DNA of 64,000 nt from Prorocentrum cordatum (GCA_963575745.1 CAUYUJ010015702.1:60001-124000), one strand, 5' to 3'. Positions 46,994 to 56,384 are shown, counted from the stretch's first letter. Notes: generated by a model from the sequence alone, not told the origin. Numbers and translations are program-made.

Positions 46994-47460
46994 TCGTAGT
47001 AGGAGTTTAGTAGTCGTAGTAGTAGTAGTAGGTAGATAGTAGTAGTTAGTAGTAGTAGTAGTATAGTGGTAGTAGGACTAGTGGAGAAGTAGTGGTAGTA
47101 GTAGTAGTAGTAGTAGAGTAGTTATCAGTAGTAGTAGTAGTAGTAGTAGTAGTTAGAGTAGTGTAGTAGTAGAGTAGTTAGTAGTAGTAGTAGTAGTCGT
47201 AGTAGTAGTCGTAGTAGTAGTCGTAGTAGTAGTAGAGTAGTAGTAGTAGTAGTAGTTAGTAGTAGTAGTAGTAGGTAGTAGTATTAGTAGTAGTAGTAGT
47301 AGTAGTAGTAGTATAGTGTTTGATACTAATAATAATACGAATAACAATAATAAGAAGAATACGAATAAGAAAAATAATAAGAAGAATAAGAAGAAGAAGT
47401 CGAAGAAGAAGAAGAAGAGGAGGAGGAGGAGGAGGAGGAGGAGGAGGAGGAGGAGGGGGG
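46700..47460. repeat. Inverted (ACT)n/(AGT)n triplet array and related triplets
   Basis: (AAT)n at 46,700-46,732, then (ACT)n to about 46,890, then (AGT)n from about 46,905 to 47,320, meeting at GACGACTACTATAGTCGTAG. It then passes into AATAAT, AAGAAG and finally GGA by 47,415. Confidence 0.95.
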
Positions 47461-48390
47461 GGGGCGCAGGCCTTTTCAGGAGATGAGAAGTCGCCCCTGT
47501 CGGCGGAGAAAAGGCTCAGGAAGCTTCTCAGAAGGCTGGAGGCCTTCCCAAGCCTTCTGAGAAGCCCCCCGCCCCTCTGCAGTCCCCCCTGGGCTCGCCG
47601 CCAGCCGAGACCTCGGGTTTGATCGTGTTCGGCCCAGCGGGGCCCTTACGGGGGGGGGGCCTCAGGGCCGTCAAAAAGCAGCACAGGATGAGAAGCGGGT
47701 CCCTGGGAAGAGGTCCAGATCTGAGGGAGTCCACGCCACTGGGTCTGGGACTACGACCACCTCTTAGAGCTCGATTCTCCAGCAGCCCCCAGAGGGTGCG
47801 CGTGGCATTTTGTTTCCCCTCCCGGGGCGCAGAGAAAAGGTGCCACCTTCGCTTCTGGAGTCCGTCTGACCAGACAGGTTCCTTTGAGATGGAAGTGGTA
47901 CGAATTTTCTTTCCCGAGAAACAACATGCATGATTTAGCCAGGTTCGGCCCAAAACCTATGCAGTGCAATATGTGGTGCAATCTATGCGGTGCAAGTCAC
48001 TCTGCTGAACTTGAAATTGTCTGTTCTACTGCTCGCGCAATCGTCCCACCCACCCGCCCGCAACTTGGTTTGCAAAACCTGTGCGTCGGCGATTGCGATG
48101 ACTGATTGGCGCAGGTTGGCACATCCATGCGGCCGCGCCGGCAGTGCTCACGTTCCGAGCGGCCAGCTAGTCTGGCGCGACCGACGCGGCCGCGGTGGCG
48201 CTGACTGCGTGGGACTCCCCAGCGCGTCTCGCAGGCCAGCGCGTCTCGCGTATCGTCCCGGATCCGTTGTTGATGGCCAGGGGCCTGATAACGTGCCCTT
48301 TGAGGGCCGAAATCGCGGAAATCTGCCCCCGGATGGCAAAAACAAGGGCAACAGTTCGTCGGATATATCTGAGGTTTCTATGTCCCGCAG
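47461..48390. other. Kinesin intron 9, 3' part
   Basis: Holds a 15-bp perfect hairpin at 47,523-47,565 (GCTTCTCAGAAGGCT/AGCCTTCTGAGAAGC) whose words recur at 60,290-60,345. A fragment of the TGTGGTGCAAT family lies at 47,960-48,000. No exon is seen before 48,391. Confidence 0.5.
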
Positions 48391-48510
48391 GTCTCCAAGG
48401 AGGAGCTCTTCCGCAGGTGGAGCGAGCCTCCCACGAACGCCTCCGCCGAGGAGCTGATGTCGCTCATCCTGGGCGACGGGCGCGACGAGCAGCGCGAGCA
48501 GATCGGGCAG
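48391..48510 (+). CDS. Kinesin exon 10 (last recognisable exon)
   Basis: After TCCCGCAG, the frame reads VSKEELFRRWSEPPTNASAE and ELMSLILGDGRDEQREQIGQ, a charged helical segment with good codon bias and phase 0 to exon 9. I stop at CAG before a GC donor (48,511). Reading on adds AAKRYRG before an IE-G element begins at 48,541. No later kinesin exon is recognisable in the 2 kb before the next gene. That interval includes a 100-bp assembly gap, so the C-terminus is missing here. Confidence 0.7.
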
Positions 48511-48540
48511 GCCGCCAAACGGTACAGGGGCAACGGAAGT

Positions 48541-48776
48541 CTAGGACTCCTAGATGGGGTCAGAGTAGATGGGGTCGAAGAGTCGCGCCGCATCGCCGAT
48601 GCATGGACGATGCGGGTCGATGCGGAGTCCCGATTTTCTCCACGCCAACGGCGCCGATGCATCACCGACGTCGACGATGCATGGAAAGTGCATCACCGAT
48701 GCATCGCCGATATATCGGCGATGCGGCGCGATCCTCCGACCCCATCTACTCCAACCCCATCAAGGAGGCCTCTAGT
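48541..48776. mobile_element. IE-G inverted-repeat element, copy 2
   Basis: Left GATGGGGTCAGAGTAGATGG and TCGCGCCGCATCGCCGAT mirror right CCATCTACTCCAACCCCATC and ATCGGCGATGCGGCGCGA. Arms are about 60 bp with some mismatches, plus internal GATGCATC palindromes. Confidence 0.85.
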
Positions 48777-49078
48777 TAGGGGGGGGGATAGGCTCAGGGG
48801 GGATGCATCGACCCCCAACCGCCCCCCCACTCGCGAAGTTTCGAGGCTCGAGGTTTTCGGGCGTGTTCGTCGGTTCCAGGCGGTTTTCCGGCCTCGGGAC
48901 GCCTTCCAGCGACCTGCGCCTCGCCGAGAGCGTGTTTCGGGGACTGCCCAGCTCGTTCCGAGCGGCCGCCGCCGGAGACCCGAGCTGCGACCCAAAAGGT
49001 CGGACCGCGAGGACCACGAGGGGGTGGGGGGCTCAGGGGGGGGGATGCCTCCACCCCCAGTCGCCCACGTGCAGTGCG
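48777..49078. other. Repeat fragment before gap
   Basis: Shares CTCGAGGTTTTC, GCGTGTTCGTCGGTTC and CCTCGGGACGCCTTCCAGC-type words with 2,900-2,950, 3,200-3,280 and 29,310-29,370. No exon. Confidence 0.45.
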
Positions 49079-49178
49079 NNNNNNNNNNNNNNNNNNNNNN
49101 NNNNNNNNNNNNNNNNNNNNNNNNNNNNNNNNNNNNNNNNNNNNNNNNNNNNNNNNNNNNNNNNNNNNNNNNNNNNNN
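49079..49178. other. Assembly gap (100 N)
   Basis: Exactly 100 consecutive N. The round length suggests an arbitrary scaffold gap of unknown true size. Confidence 0.99.
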
Positions 49179-49505
49179 ACCGCAGACTCGAATTAGACCT
49201 CGCCATCCCTGGGGGGCTGCGATCTGTGAAACTGTCGCCACTTTCGAGGGCTGCTGAGGGGCCCAGCACAGTGGGTACCCACCGCAGGCTCAAATTAGAC
49301 CTCGCCATCCCTGGGGGGGCTGCGATCTGTGAAACTGTCGCCACTTTCGAGGGCTGCTGAGGGGCCCAGCACAGTGGGTACCCACCGCAGACTCGAATTA
49401 GACCTCGCCATCCCTGGGGGGGTTCGATCTGTGAAACTGTCGCCACTTTCGAGGGCTGCTGAGGGGCCCAGCACAGTGGGTACCCACCGCAGACTCAAAT
49501 TAGAC
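49179..49505. repeat. Tandem repeat, about 104-bp unit, 3 copies
   Basis: Units contain ACCGCAGACTCGAATTAGAC, CTCGCCATCCCTGGGGGG, GTGAAACTGTCGCCACTTTC and CACAGTGGGTACCC. The array abuts the N gap, so its copy number is probably underestimated. Confidence 0.95.
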
Positions 49506-49789
49506 GCCGCTTTCGTCCTTGTTCTCCTCCTGCAGTCACCTTCCATCTGCTGCTGCCGTGCTGATGGTTCGGCTTCCCGCACGTTTTTCTCCTGCTCTGC
49601 GTTCCCGACTCCCCATGTCCTCTTCGACCCTGTAGCTGTCGCCCCTGGTTCTTGTATGGTTCTCCTGCGCATCATGCCATAGGCGCGTGTCCCAAGTAGC
49701 TTACACATCAAGTTGATTGTCCATGCAAGTTTCGGCCAACTCCTCGTTTCCATTGATATCAATGGGTTGGGTACGTCACAGGGTAATTT
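49506..49789. other. No gene seen
   Basis: Unique sequence, lower GC, with no motif. Confidence 0.4.
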
Positions 49790-50080
49790 TTTGGCACGAC
49801 GTAGGACTGTCAGGGCGCAACAGCCACGTTGATTTGCGGAGTTGAAGTCCCAGGAATGGTGTTCTGGCACGAATCAGGGTAGTCAGGACGCAACAGGAAC
49901 GTTGATTCGCGGCGTTGGAGTCCGAGGAATGGTGTTCTGGCGCGCATCGGGATCTTCAAACGGCCGTCTTCCAACGGGGCACTCTCTTCAGTGAAGATTG
50001 GTCCTTGTAGGGACCTATGAAGATGGACCTTGGAGGGAGGGCTTATTGCAACCTCGTTGATGAATCTTGGGTTTGTACTG
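49790..50080 (-). repeat. R1 composite repeat, copy 6 (-), partial
   Basis: Ends GATGAATCTTGGGTTTGTAC TGG and continues directly into (CCT)n, the mirror of the R1 start. Two internal units (GCAACAG..ACGTTGATT..GGAATGGTGTTCTGGC) are present. Confidence 0.8.
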
Positions 50081-50084
50081 GTCC

Positions 50085-50357
50085 TCCTCCTCCTCCTCCT
50101 CCTCCTCCTCCTTCTCCCTCTTCAAGCGGTGCGCTGTGCCTCCTCCTCCTCCTCCTTATGCCTCGTCCTCCCCTTCATGCTGCTGATCCTTCCCCTTTCT
50201 TCCTCCTTCCTCCTCCTCCTCCTCCTCCTCCTCCTCCTCCTCCTCCTCCTCCTCTCTTCCTCCACCTCCCCCTCCCCCTCCTCATCCTCCTCCTCCTCCC
50301 TCCCTCCCTCCTGGTCGTCTTCCTCTATGCTTCTCTTCCCTTTTTCCCCCCCCCCCC

Positions 50358-50395
<38 letters not shown>

Positions 50396-50400
50396 TGTCT
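50085..50400. repeat. (CCT)n array and a poly-C run
   Basis: Pyrimidine triplets interrupted by short unique pieces, then a near-uninterrupted run of C at 50,346-50,392. It ends about 120 bp before the acceptor of the next gene. Confidence 0.95.
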
Positions 50401-50549
50401 CCCTCCGGAGCCGTTTTGGCTCCAGGCCCGAGAAGCTCCCCCCCGCCCCCCGCCCCTCCCAGAGGCCGTGGAGGTGCGCGCGCGCGCCGGGGCGCTTCGA
50501 CTCTCCCCTCGCCTTCGCTCCAGGGGGCGCTGCCTGCCCGTCTGGGCCC

Positions 50550-50666
50550 ATGGCCGACTCGGTCGCCTCGGGCCCCCTGCGCGAGCGGCTCCTGGCGGAC
50601 GGCCCCGCCGAGGTCGGCGTCATCGTGGAGTCCAGGGAGTGGGGCAGCGCGACGTCGTCCAGCCAG
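50550..50666 (+). CDS. Membrane-ankyrin-kinase gene, exon 1
   Basis: First coding exon of a second + strand gene. The ATG at 50,550 opens MADSVASGPLRERLLADGPA and ESREWGSATSSSQ, 39 codons with strong GC-ending bias. An acceptor-like CTCCAG sits 27 bp upstream of the ATG, a plausible trans-splice site for the dinoflagellate leader. The exon ends CAG before a GC donor (50,667). The next supported exon begins after ACCAG at 54,116 in the same phase, and CCAGGC is present on both sides of the intron. The fit of phase and donor/acceptor supports the link, but the 3.4-kb gap leaves room for another exon. Confidence 0.6.
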
Positions 50667-50684
50667 GCTCGTTCCTCTCTCTTT

Positions 50685-50870
50685 CCTCCTCCTCCTCCTC
50701 CTCTTCCTCCTCCTCCTCCTCCTCCTCCTCTTCCTGCTCCTCCCCTCCTCCTCCTCCGTTCCTCCTCCTCCTCCTCCTCCTCCTCCTCCTCCTCCTCCTC
50801 CTCCTCCTCCTCCTCCTCCTCCTCCGTCTCCTCCTCCGTCTCCTCCTCCTCCTCCTCCTCCTCCTCCTCC
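50685..50870. repeat. (CCT)n array just after the splice donor
   Basis: Pyrimidine triplets starting 20 bp into intron 1. Confidence 0.95.
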
Positions 50871-50976
50871 TACATATGGTGGTGGTGGTGGAGAATCGGC
50901 CCATCGTGGAGGGTCACGAGGGGAGACGAGGTCGAGGGAGGGCCCTGGTCAGCCCCTACCGCTGCCCGGGCTCTTC

Positions 50977-51210
50977 ATGATCGAGAGGGGTCGGCTCAGG
51001 CAGGAGCTGCGGGCCGCGTCGCGCGGCCTCGCCCTGCGTGGCTCTGGTCCTGCGGTGGCCGTGGTACCATCGTGTTCTCGCGGCAGCCTGTCCGTAGAGT
51101 GCGCCGAGCGTGCGCTCATTAACGAACGCATCTCGGAACAACATGTGGACACCAGGATGAGGCTCCGACGCGGCCACGTCGTAACGCAGCTGGAATGCGT
51201 CTTCGATTAA
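50977..51210 (+). other. Unassigned open frame in intron 1
   Basis: 77 codons starting MIERGRLRQELRAASRG and ending QLECVFD. The helical, charged start is protein-like. There is no acceptor in a matching phase that would join it to exon 1 or exon 2, so I leave it unassigned. Confidence 0.2.
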
Positions 51211-51479
51211 TGTCTCGCCTGTGTTGTGTGCTGACTTTGAGTGCTGCCCTCTGGAATTTCGCGACAATCAAACGTCTGGGCCAAGTGCCGATACGCTCTG
51301 CATTGGCCTCCTCGACGCTGAGGGTAGCCGTGCTGGATCGATATGCCCAGCGCCCTCAGGTAGCGTCCATCGCGCCCACGGTGCCCTCGAGGCCGTCGCG
51401 GCACTTGTTCGCTTCGAGGCCGGTGATCCTGACTGCCGGCCCCTGCTGGAGCTGACGATCCCGAGCGTCACGGCGCGCA

Positions 51480-52830
51480 GCGGGGTGGCCCTCGTGGACT
51501 CCGCAGCTCAGCCGGCTGCCCTCGCAGGCGAGCTGGTGGCCCCAGCGGCCCAGTTTGTGGCCCCCGCAGCTCAGCACGTGCCCCCGTTGCAGTTGAGCTG
51601 GTGGTCCTCGCAGCCCTGCTTGTGGCCCTCGTAGCTCGCCTCGTGGCCCTCGCAGCCCGGGCCGTGGCCCTCGTAGTTCTCCCGGTGGATCTCGTTCCTC
51701 AGCCTGTGGCCCTCGTGGCTCCGCGGGCAGCTCTCGCAGCTCTGTTTGTGGCCGTCGCAGCGCAGCTTGTGGCCCTCGTGGGACAGCTGGTGGCTCTGCT
51801 GGTGGCTCCAGGAGCTCTGCCTGTGGCCTTCGCAGGTCAGCCTGGGACCCTCGTAGCTCCGCTGGAAGCTCTCGTGGCTCAGCTGGTGGCCCTCGGGGAT
51901 CTGCCTGCTGCCCCAGGAGCCCAGGCTGTGGCCCTCGTAGAACTGCAGATGGTTCGTGTAGATCAGCAGGTGGCCTTCATGGCTCAGCTTGTGGCTGTCG
52001 TAGCTCTGCCAGTGGCCCTTGGAGCTCAGCTTGTGGCCCTCCTCTGAGCTCAGCTCGTTGCTCCCGTAGTTCAGCAGGATGCTCTCGTAGCTCGTTGCCC
52101 CCGTAGTCGTAGTTCAGCAGGATGCCCTCGTAGCTCTGGCGGTGGGTCTCCTAGCTCAGTAGGTGTCCCTTGTAGTTCAGCCGGTTGGTCTTGTAGCCGT
52201 CGTAGCTCGGCTGATTGCCCTCGTAGCTCAGCTGGTGGACCCAGTAGCTCAGCCCGTGGCTCTCGTAGCCATGTTTGTGGTTCTCGTTGCGCTGCAGGTT
52301 GCCCTGGTAGCTGTGCCAGTGGTTCGAGTAGGTCTGCTTGTGGCCCTTGTAGCTCAGCTTGTGACCCTCGTAGCACAGCTGGTTGCTATCGTAGTTCTGG
52401 TAGGTGCCATCGTAGCCTTGCTTGTGGCTCTCGGAGCTCTGCCCGTTGCCGCCGTGGTTCGGCTCGTGTCCCGCGAAGCTCGGCGTGGGGCTCTCGTAGC
52501 TCAGGCAGTGGCCCTCGGAGCTCTGCTTGCTGCCCTCGAGGCTCAGGTTGTGGCCCTCGTGCACCAAGGCGTGGGCCCCGCAGACCCGCAGGTGGCCCTC
52601 GCAGCTCAGCTGGTGGGTCTCGCAGCTCTGCCTGTGGCCCTGCTGGTGGGTCACGAGGGTCCGCCTGTGGCCCCCCGTGGCTCAGACAGCGGCCCTCGCA
52701 GCCCAGCCGCCGGCACTTGTGGCTCAGCTGCTGGCCCTCGCTGCCCTGCTGGTGCCTCGCGCGGCGCTGCCGGTGGCCCTCGCAGCTGAGCCTGCGGCCC
52801 TCGCAGCTCAGCCTCGCAGGTGGCCTCCGC
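51480..52830. repeat. 21-bp minisatellite, about 60 degenerate copies
   Basis: Unit of the type GTGGCCCTCGTAGCTCAGCT. Because the unit is 21 bp, several frames on both strands stay open and give heptapeptide ladders (for example LVALVAQ on + and YEGHKLS on -). It lies in intron 1 of the second gene. Codon-like conservation in any one frame is not evident. Confidence 0.9.
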
Positions 52831-53464
52831 CGCCAGACCCGGCGCCGGGGTGGTGGCGGGCAGGCGGAGGCTGCCGTGCGGCGGCGCGTCGTGGTCGTGG
52901 TGGCGATCTTCGACCACGTGCCGGTGGTGGTACTGCTCGTAATGGCAGTGCTGGTGGTAGCCGCCGACGCCATGCAGGTTGTCTCTCTGGTCGTACTGTT
53001 GGTCGCACTGTTGGTCGCACCAGTGATCGTGCTTGTCGAACTGGTCGCGCTCTGGGACCTTGACGACGATGTATTTGCGTTCCGCCAGGCGCTGAGGGAA
53101 ACTTGGCCTACGGCCGCTGGGTGCCCGAGCGCAGGGCTTCACCTCAGTGCCGTTCGCTGGCAGGCGATCGTCGTCCGTCGCATCCGAGGCTGCTGCCCTC
53201 GCCGGCAGCGCGGCGCCTCTGCAGCGGACCACTGCCTTTCTCCTGGCCGCCGGCCGCGTGTGCCAGGCGGTCCGGAGCCGCATCGGGCGGCCTCGTCGGC
53301 ACGTCTGCCTCCGGTCTGCGTCTCGTCCGCGCCCCCAGGCCCGCGTGTCGCTCGCCGCACCTCGTGCGATCCCATGGCTGGCGGCCGCTGGGCCGAGGCC
53401 CGCCCCCCCAGGCTGTGCGCGCGCGGCCGGGCGCCTGCGCCAGGTGTCCCGCTATTGGCCTTCC
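52831..53464. other. Intron 1, GC-rich; no supported exon
   Basis: Open in several frames on both strands. GTGGTCGTACTGTTGGTCGC-like short repeats lie at 52,985-53,030. No motif. Confidence 0.4.
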
Positions 53465-53965
53465 CTCCTCCTCCTCCTCCTCCTCCTCCTCCTCCTCCCT
53501 CCCTCCTCCTCCTTCACTCCTACCTCCCCCTCCTCCTCCTCCTCCTCCTCCTCCCTCCTCCTCTTCCTCCCCTCCTCCTTCCTCCGCCTCCTCCCCCCCC
53601 CTCCTCCTCATCATCCTCCTCCTCCTCCCTCTCTCCTCCTCCTCTTCCCTCCTCCCTCATCCTCCTCTCCTCACTCTCCTCCTCCTCCTCCTCCTTCCTC
53701 CTCCCTCACTCCTCCTCCTCCTCCTGCCCCTCATCCTCCTCCTCTCCTCCTCCCCCTTCTTCCGCTCCCCTCCTCCTGCCGTCCTCCTTTCCTCCTCCTC
53801 CTCCTCCGACGCCCTCCCTCCTCCCTCCTCCTCCTCCTCTCATCCTCCCTCCTTCCCCTCCCCCTCCTCAATACTCCTTCATCCTCCTCCTCCCCCCTCT
53901 ACCGCTCCCCCTCCTCCTCCTCCTCCTCCTCCTCCTCCTCCTCCTCCTCCTCCTCCGCTCCTCTC
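53465..53965. repeat. (CCT)n pyrimidine array, 500 bp
   Basis: The longest pyrimidine array of the window. It ends about 150 bp before the acceptor of exon 2. Confidence 0.95.
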
Positions 53966-54115
53966 GCCGGTGCTTGTTTGCTTCAGGGATGTCGCTGTAA
54001 CTCTTGCGACTGCTTAGTTCCTGCCACGCTGGACTCGGAGTGCATGGCTTACTCGACAGGTGTTGCGGTCGTCCCTTTCTTTTGCCTTTCGCTGCTCCAA
54101 AACAACAAATACCAG

Positions 54116-54529
54116 GCGTCGGAGGATCCGCTGCGCAGCCGCCAGGAGCGCTACGCGCGCCTGAACAAGGAGCTGGAGGGGGGCCTCCAGGAGGAGGTCC
54201 CCGACTCGGGCAGCCGCGTGCTCATCACCTGGCTCATGACGCCGAGCGTTATCCGCTGCTTCAGCTACTTCTTCATTTTCGTCTCGCAGTACTTCCACCT
54301 GGCTTGCCTGGTGGTGATGGCCCGGTCTGGCAACTGGGTGGCAATGGCTTGCCTGTTGCCCTCGCACATGCTGGTCGTAGGGATCGAGGTCTACTGCGCG
54401 CGGCAAGACCGCGATCTGGTCCAGCTTCGTCGGAAGCTGAAGACGGGCTACTGTCGTCGAGGCTGTCGTGTGGCCGTCTTCGAGGCCGCAGTTCTCATCT
54501 TCGGAGGGTTGTTTTTTGGATATCCGCTC
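54116..54529 (+). CDS. Membrane-ankyrin-kinase gene, exon 2 (membrane segments)
   Basis: 138 codons. A charged cytoplasmic-looking start, ASEDPLRSRQERYARLNKEL, leads into hydrophobic stretches around RCFSYFFIFVSQYFHLACLV, WVAMACLLPSHMLVVGIEVY and, after a basic QLRRKLKTGYCRRGCR, a further helix VAVFEAAVLIFGGLFFGYPL. At least three membrane spans are likely. It ends at CTC before a GT donor (GTGCGTG, 54,530). TATCCGCT is repeated at both exon edges of this intron. The multi-pass pattern and the later RLAEILSRTLVLVAVALVF recall XK-related (XKR) proteins, but that is only a resemblance. Confidence 0.75.
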
Positions 54530-54572
54530 GTGCGTGCTTATCTCGGGGAACAAGCATTGACATAATCATGAC

Positions 54573-54733
54573 CTTTCGGACCGGCGGAACTCCGCGCAGA
54601 TTTTTCGGATCGGCGCTGGAGCCTCCTGGCGGCGCCTCAAGCGCCGCCCCTGGCGCGCTCAGCGCGCCAGGGAGGGGTTCCAGCACCGATCCGATATACG
54701 AGTCCGTGCAGACCTCCGAAAGCGTATGACGAT
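54573..54733. mobile_element. IE-A element at the 5' end of intron 2
   Basis: Left TCATGACCTTTCGGACC, TCGGATCGGCGCTGGA and CCTGGCGGCGCC face right GCGCGCCAGGG, CCAGCACCGATCCGATAT and GACCTCCGAAAGCGTA. This is a full nested hairpin, followed at once by a (GAT)n array. Confidence 0.8.
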
Positions 54734-54868
54734 GATGATAATGATGATGATGACGATGACGATGACAATGATGATGCTGATGATGATGCTGATGCTGATG
54801 ATGACGATGATGGTGATGGTGATTCTGATGGTCATGGCGATTCTGTTTACGATGACGATGACGATGAC

Positions 54869-54902
<34 letters not shown>

Positions 54903-54990
54903 GTGATGTTGCTGATGATAATGACGATGATGATGATGATGATGATGATGATGCCAATGATGATGATGATGGTGCTGATGATAATAATAC

Positions 54991-55023
<33 letters not shown>

Positions 55024-55085
55024 GGAGGATGAGGATGAGGATGAGGATGAGGATGAGGATGAGGATGAGGATGAGGATGAGGATG

Positions 55086-55118
<33 letters not shown>

Positions 55119-55126
55119 CTGATGAT

Positions 55127-55190
<64 letters not shown>
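54727..55190. repeat. (GAT)n triplet array
   Basis: ATGATG/GACGATG triplets with a 6-bp GATGAG block (55,018-55,090), then GGTGGT to 55,197. Confidence 0.95.
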
Positions 55191-55193
<3 letters not shown>

Positions 55194-55217
55194 GGTTGCC
55201 ATTGGTTTTGTTCCTAG

Positions 55218-55404
55218 ACTATCCGCTGCTTGACGAAGGAGCGCGACAAAAGCTTTATCGACGAGATCGAGCAGAGCGCCGCCGGGTTCGACGCCGGTGC
55301 CCCGGGCATGCGCTTCGACACGCACGCCATGCTGGTGTCCGAAGTGCCTCGGGTGGTGGTCGCTCACAAACCGCCGATCAGCGCGTATTGGGACCGGGCC
55401 AGAG
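55218..55404 (+). CDS. Membrane-ankyrin-kinase gene, exon 3 (hydrophilic loop)
   Basis: Begins after TTCCTAG with TIRCLTKERDKSFIDEIEQS and continues AGFDAGAPGMRFDTHAMLVS and VPRVVVAHKPPISAYWDRAR. It is polar throughout, so it is probably a loop between membrane helices. It ends one base into a codon before GATCGG (GA donor at 55,405), where a (GGA)n array starts at once. The G plus AG of the next exon makes the Glu codon, and the reading frame is preserved. Confidence 0.75.
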
Positions 55405-55586
55405 GATCGGAGGAGGAGGAGCAGATAGGAGGAGAAGGAGGAAGGAGAGGAGGAGGAGTGGGAGGAGGAGTAGGAGGAGGAGGAGGAGGAGGAGGAGGAG
55501 GAGGAGGCGGAGGAGGAGGAGGAGGAGGAGGAGGAGGGGGAGGAGGAGGAGGAGGAGGAGGAGGAGGAGGAGGAGGAGGGGGAGGT
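55405..55586. repeat. (GGA)n array starting at the splice donor
   Basis: Purine triplets from the first bases of intron 3, about 180 bp. Confidence 0.95.
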
Positions 55587-55599
55587 AAAAACGGCAAAC

Positions 55600-55750
55600 A
55601 GAGATTTTCGGAGTTCCGCGCGGATCTCTGCGATCGTCGCCGGGGCCCCCCTCGCGGCGCCTCGAGGGCGCCGCCTCCTGCGGCGCTCTCGGCGCGCCAG
55701 GGAGGGGGGGGGGTCCAGTGCTCCTCGATAGTCCACGCGGGCCTCCGACA
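55600..55750. mobile_element. IE-A element in intron 3
   Basis: Left ATTTTCGGAGTTCCGCGCGG, ATCTCTGCGATCG, and GCGGCGCCTCGAGGGCGCC. Right GGCGCGCCAGGG, GTCCAGTGCTCCTCGATAG and CACGCGGGCCTCCGACAT. It is directly followed by IE-C. Confidence 0.75.
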
Positions 55751-55758
55751 TCTGTGTA

Positions 55759-55939
55759 CTCCAGATTTCGTAATAAAGGGAGGGGGGTCTCATTTCGGGG
55801 GGGGGGTCTCTTCCAGGCTGTCTTGGAGGGCCTGGGGGGGTCTGGGGACGATGTTTTGGAGGGTTCTCCCAGGGGGGAGGTCTGAAATGGCTTGTCTTGG
55901 AGGGTCCAGACCCCCTCCCTTTTATTACGAAATCTGGAG
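55759..55939. mobile_element. IE-C MITE, copy 2 (181 bp, TA duplication, inverted)
   Basis: Same termini and length as 35,400-35,580 but in the opposite orientation, flanked by TA at 55,757-55,758 and 55,940-55,941. Its right end lies 19 bp before exon 4. Confidence 0.95.
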
Positions 55940-55958
55940 TAGTTGTTCGTTCCTCTAG

Positions 55959-56203
55959 AGGTGTTCTGCATCTGTTCCGCCGTGGCGCTGACCCTCGTAA
56001 ACGTTGTTCAGGCCGTCGCCAACTTTGACTACTACGCGTCTCGCTACGTCAGGTGCCAGTACGATCAGTGCGACTTGTGTTGCGACCGACAGTGCTTGCC
56101 GTTTCGCATCCCGTTGGAGTTCCGCACGGGCCACTACGTCTACAGGTTAGCTGAGATATTGAGTAGGACTCTTGTGCTTGTGGCCGTCGCTCTCGTCTTC
56201 AAG
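55959..56203 (+). CDS. Membrane-ankyrin-kinase gene, exon 4 (membrane segments)
   Basis: After TCCTCTAG: VFCICSAVALTLVNVVQAVA (a membrane span), a Cys-rich loop RCQYDQCDLCCDRQC, then HYVYRLAEILSRTLVLVAVA LVFK (another span). Four closely spaced cysteines in the loop suggest a metal site or disulphides. It ends AAG before GTTGATG (GT donor at 56,204). Reading on past the donor meets a stop at 56,369-56,371. The segment RLAEILSRTLVLVAVALVF is the part most like XK-related proteins. Confidence 0.8.
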
Positions 56204-56384
56204 GTTGATGCCAGGTTGGGCGTTATCGAAGACGCCTATGGCGAACCACCGCCGCCCCATGCCTGTTGCAAACGTCTACGTGGCCAAATCTTGGCCAGGC
56301 TTTTGGACTATGTGTTCCCCCAGTCGTTGTGGAGATCCTTGGGGGATCACCTGGGAGAGAAGGAGAACTGAGGATGAGAGGGAT

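Noticed and set aside
48457-49257. A 266-codon frame running from kinesin exon 10 into the N gap
   Set aside because: After the exon it reads through an inverted-repeat element and unknown bases, so it has no value as coding evidence.
50017-51210. Treating the long frame 50,017-51,210 as one exon
   Set aside because: It is open through pyrimidine triplets and poly-C in a different frame from MADSVASG. The GC donor at 50,667 gives a better in-phase model.
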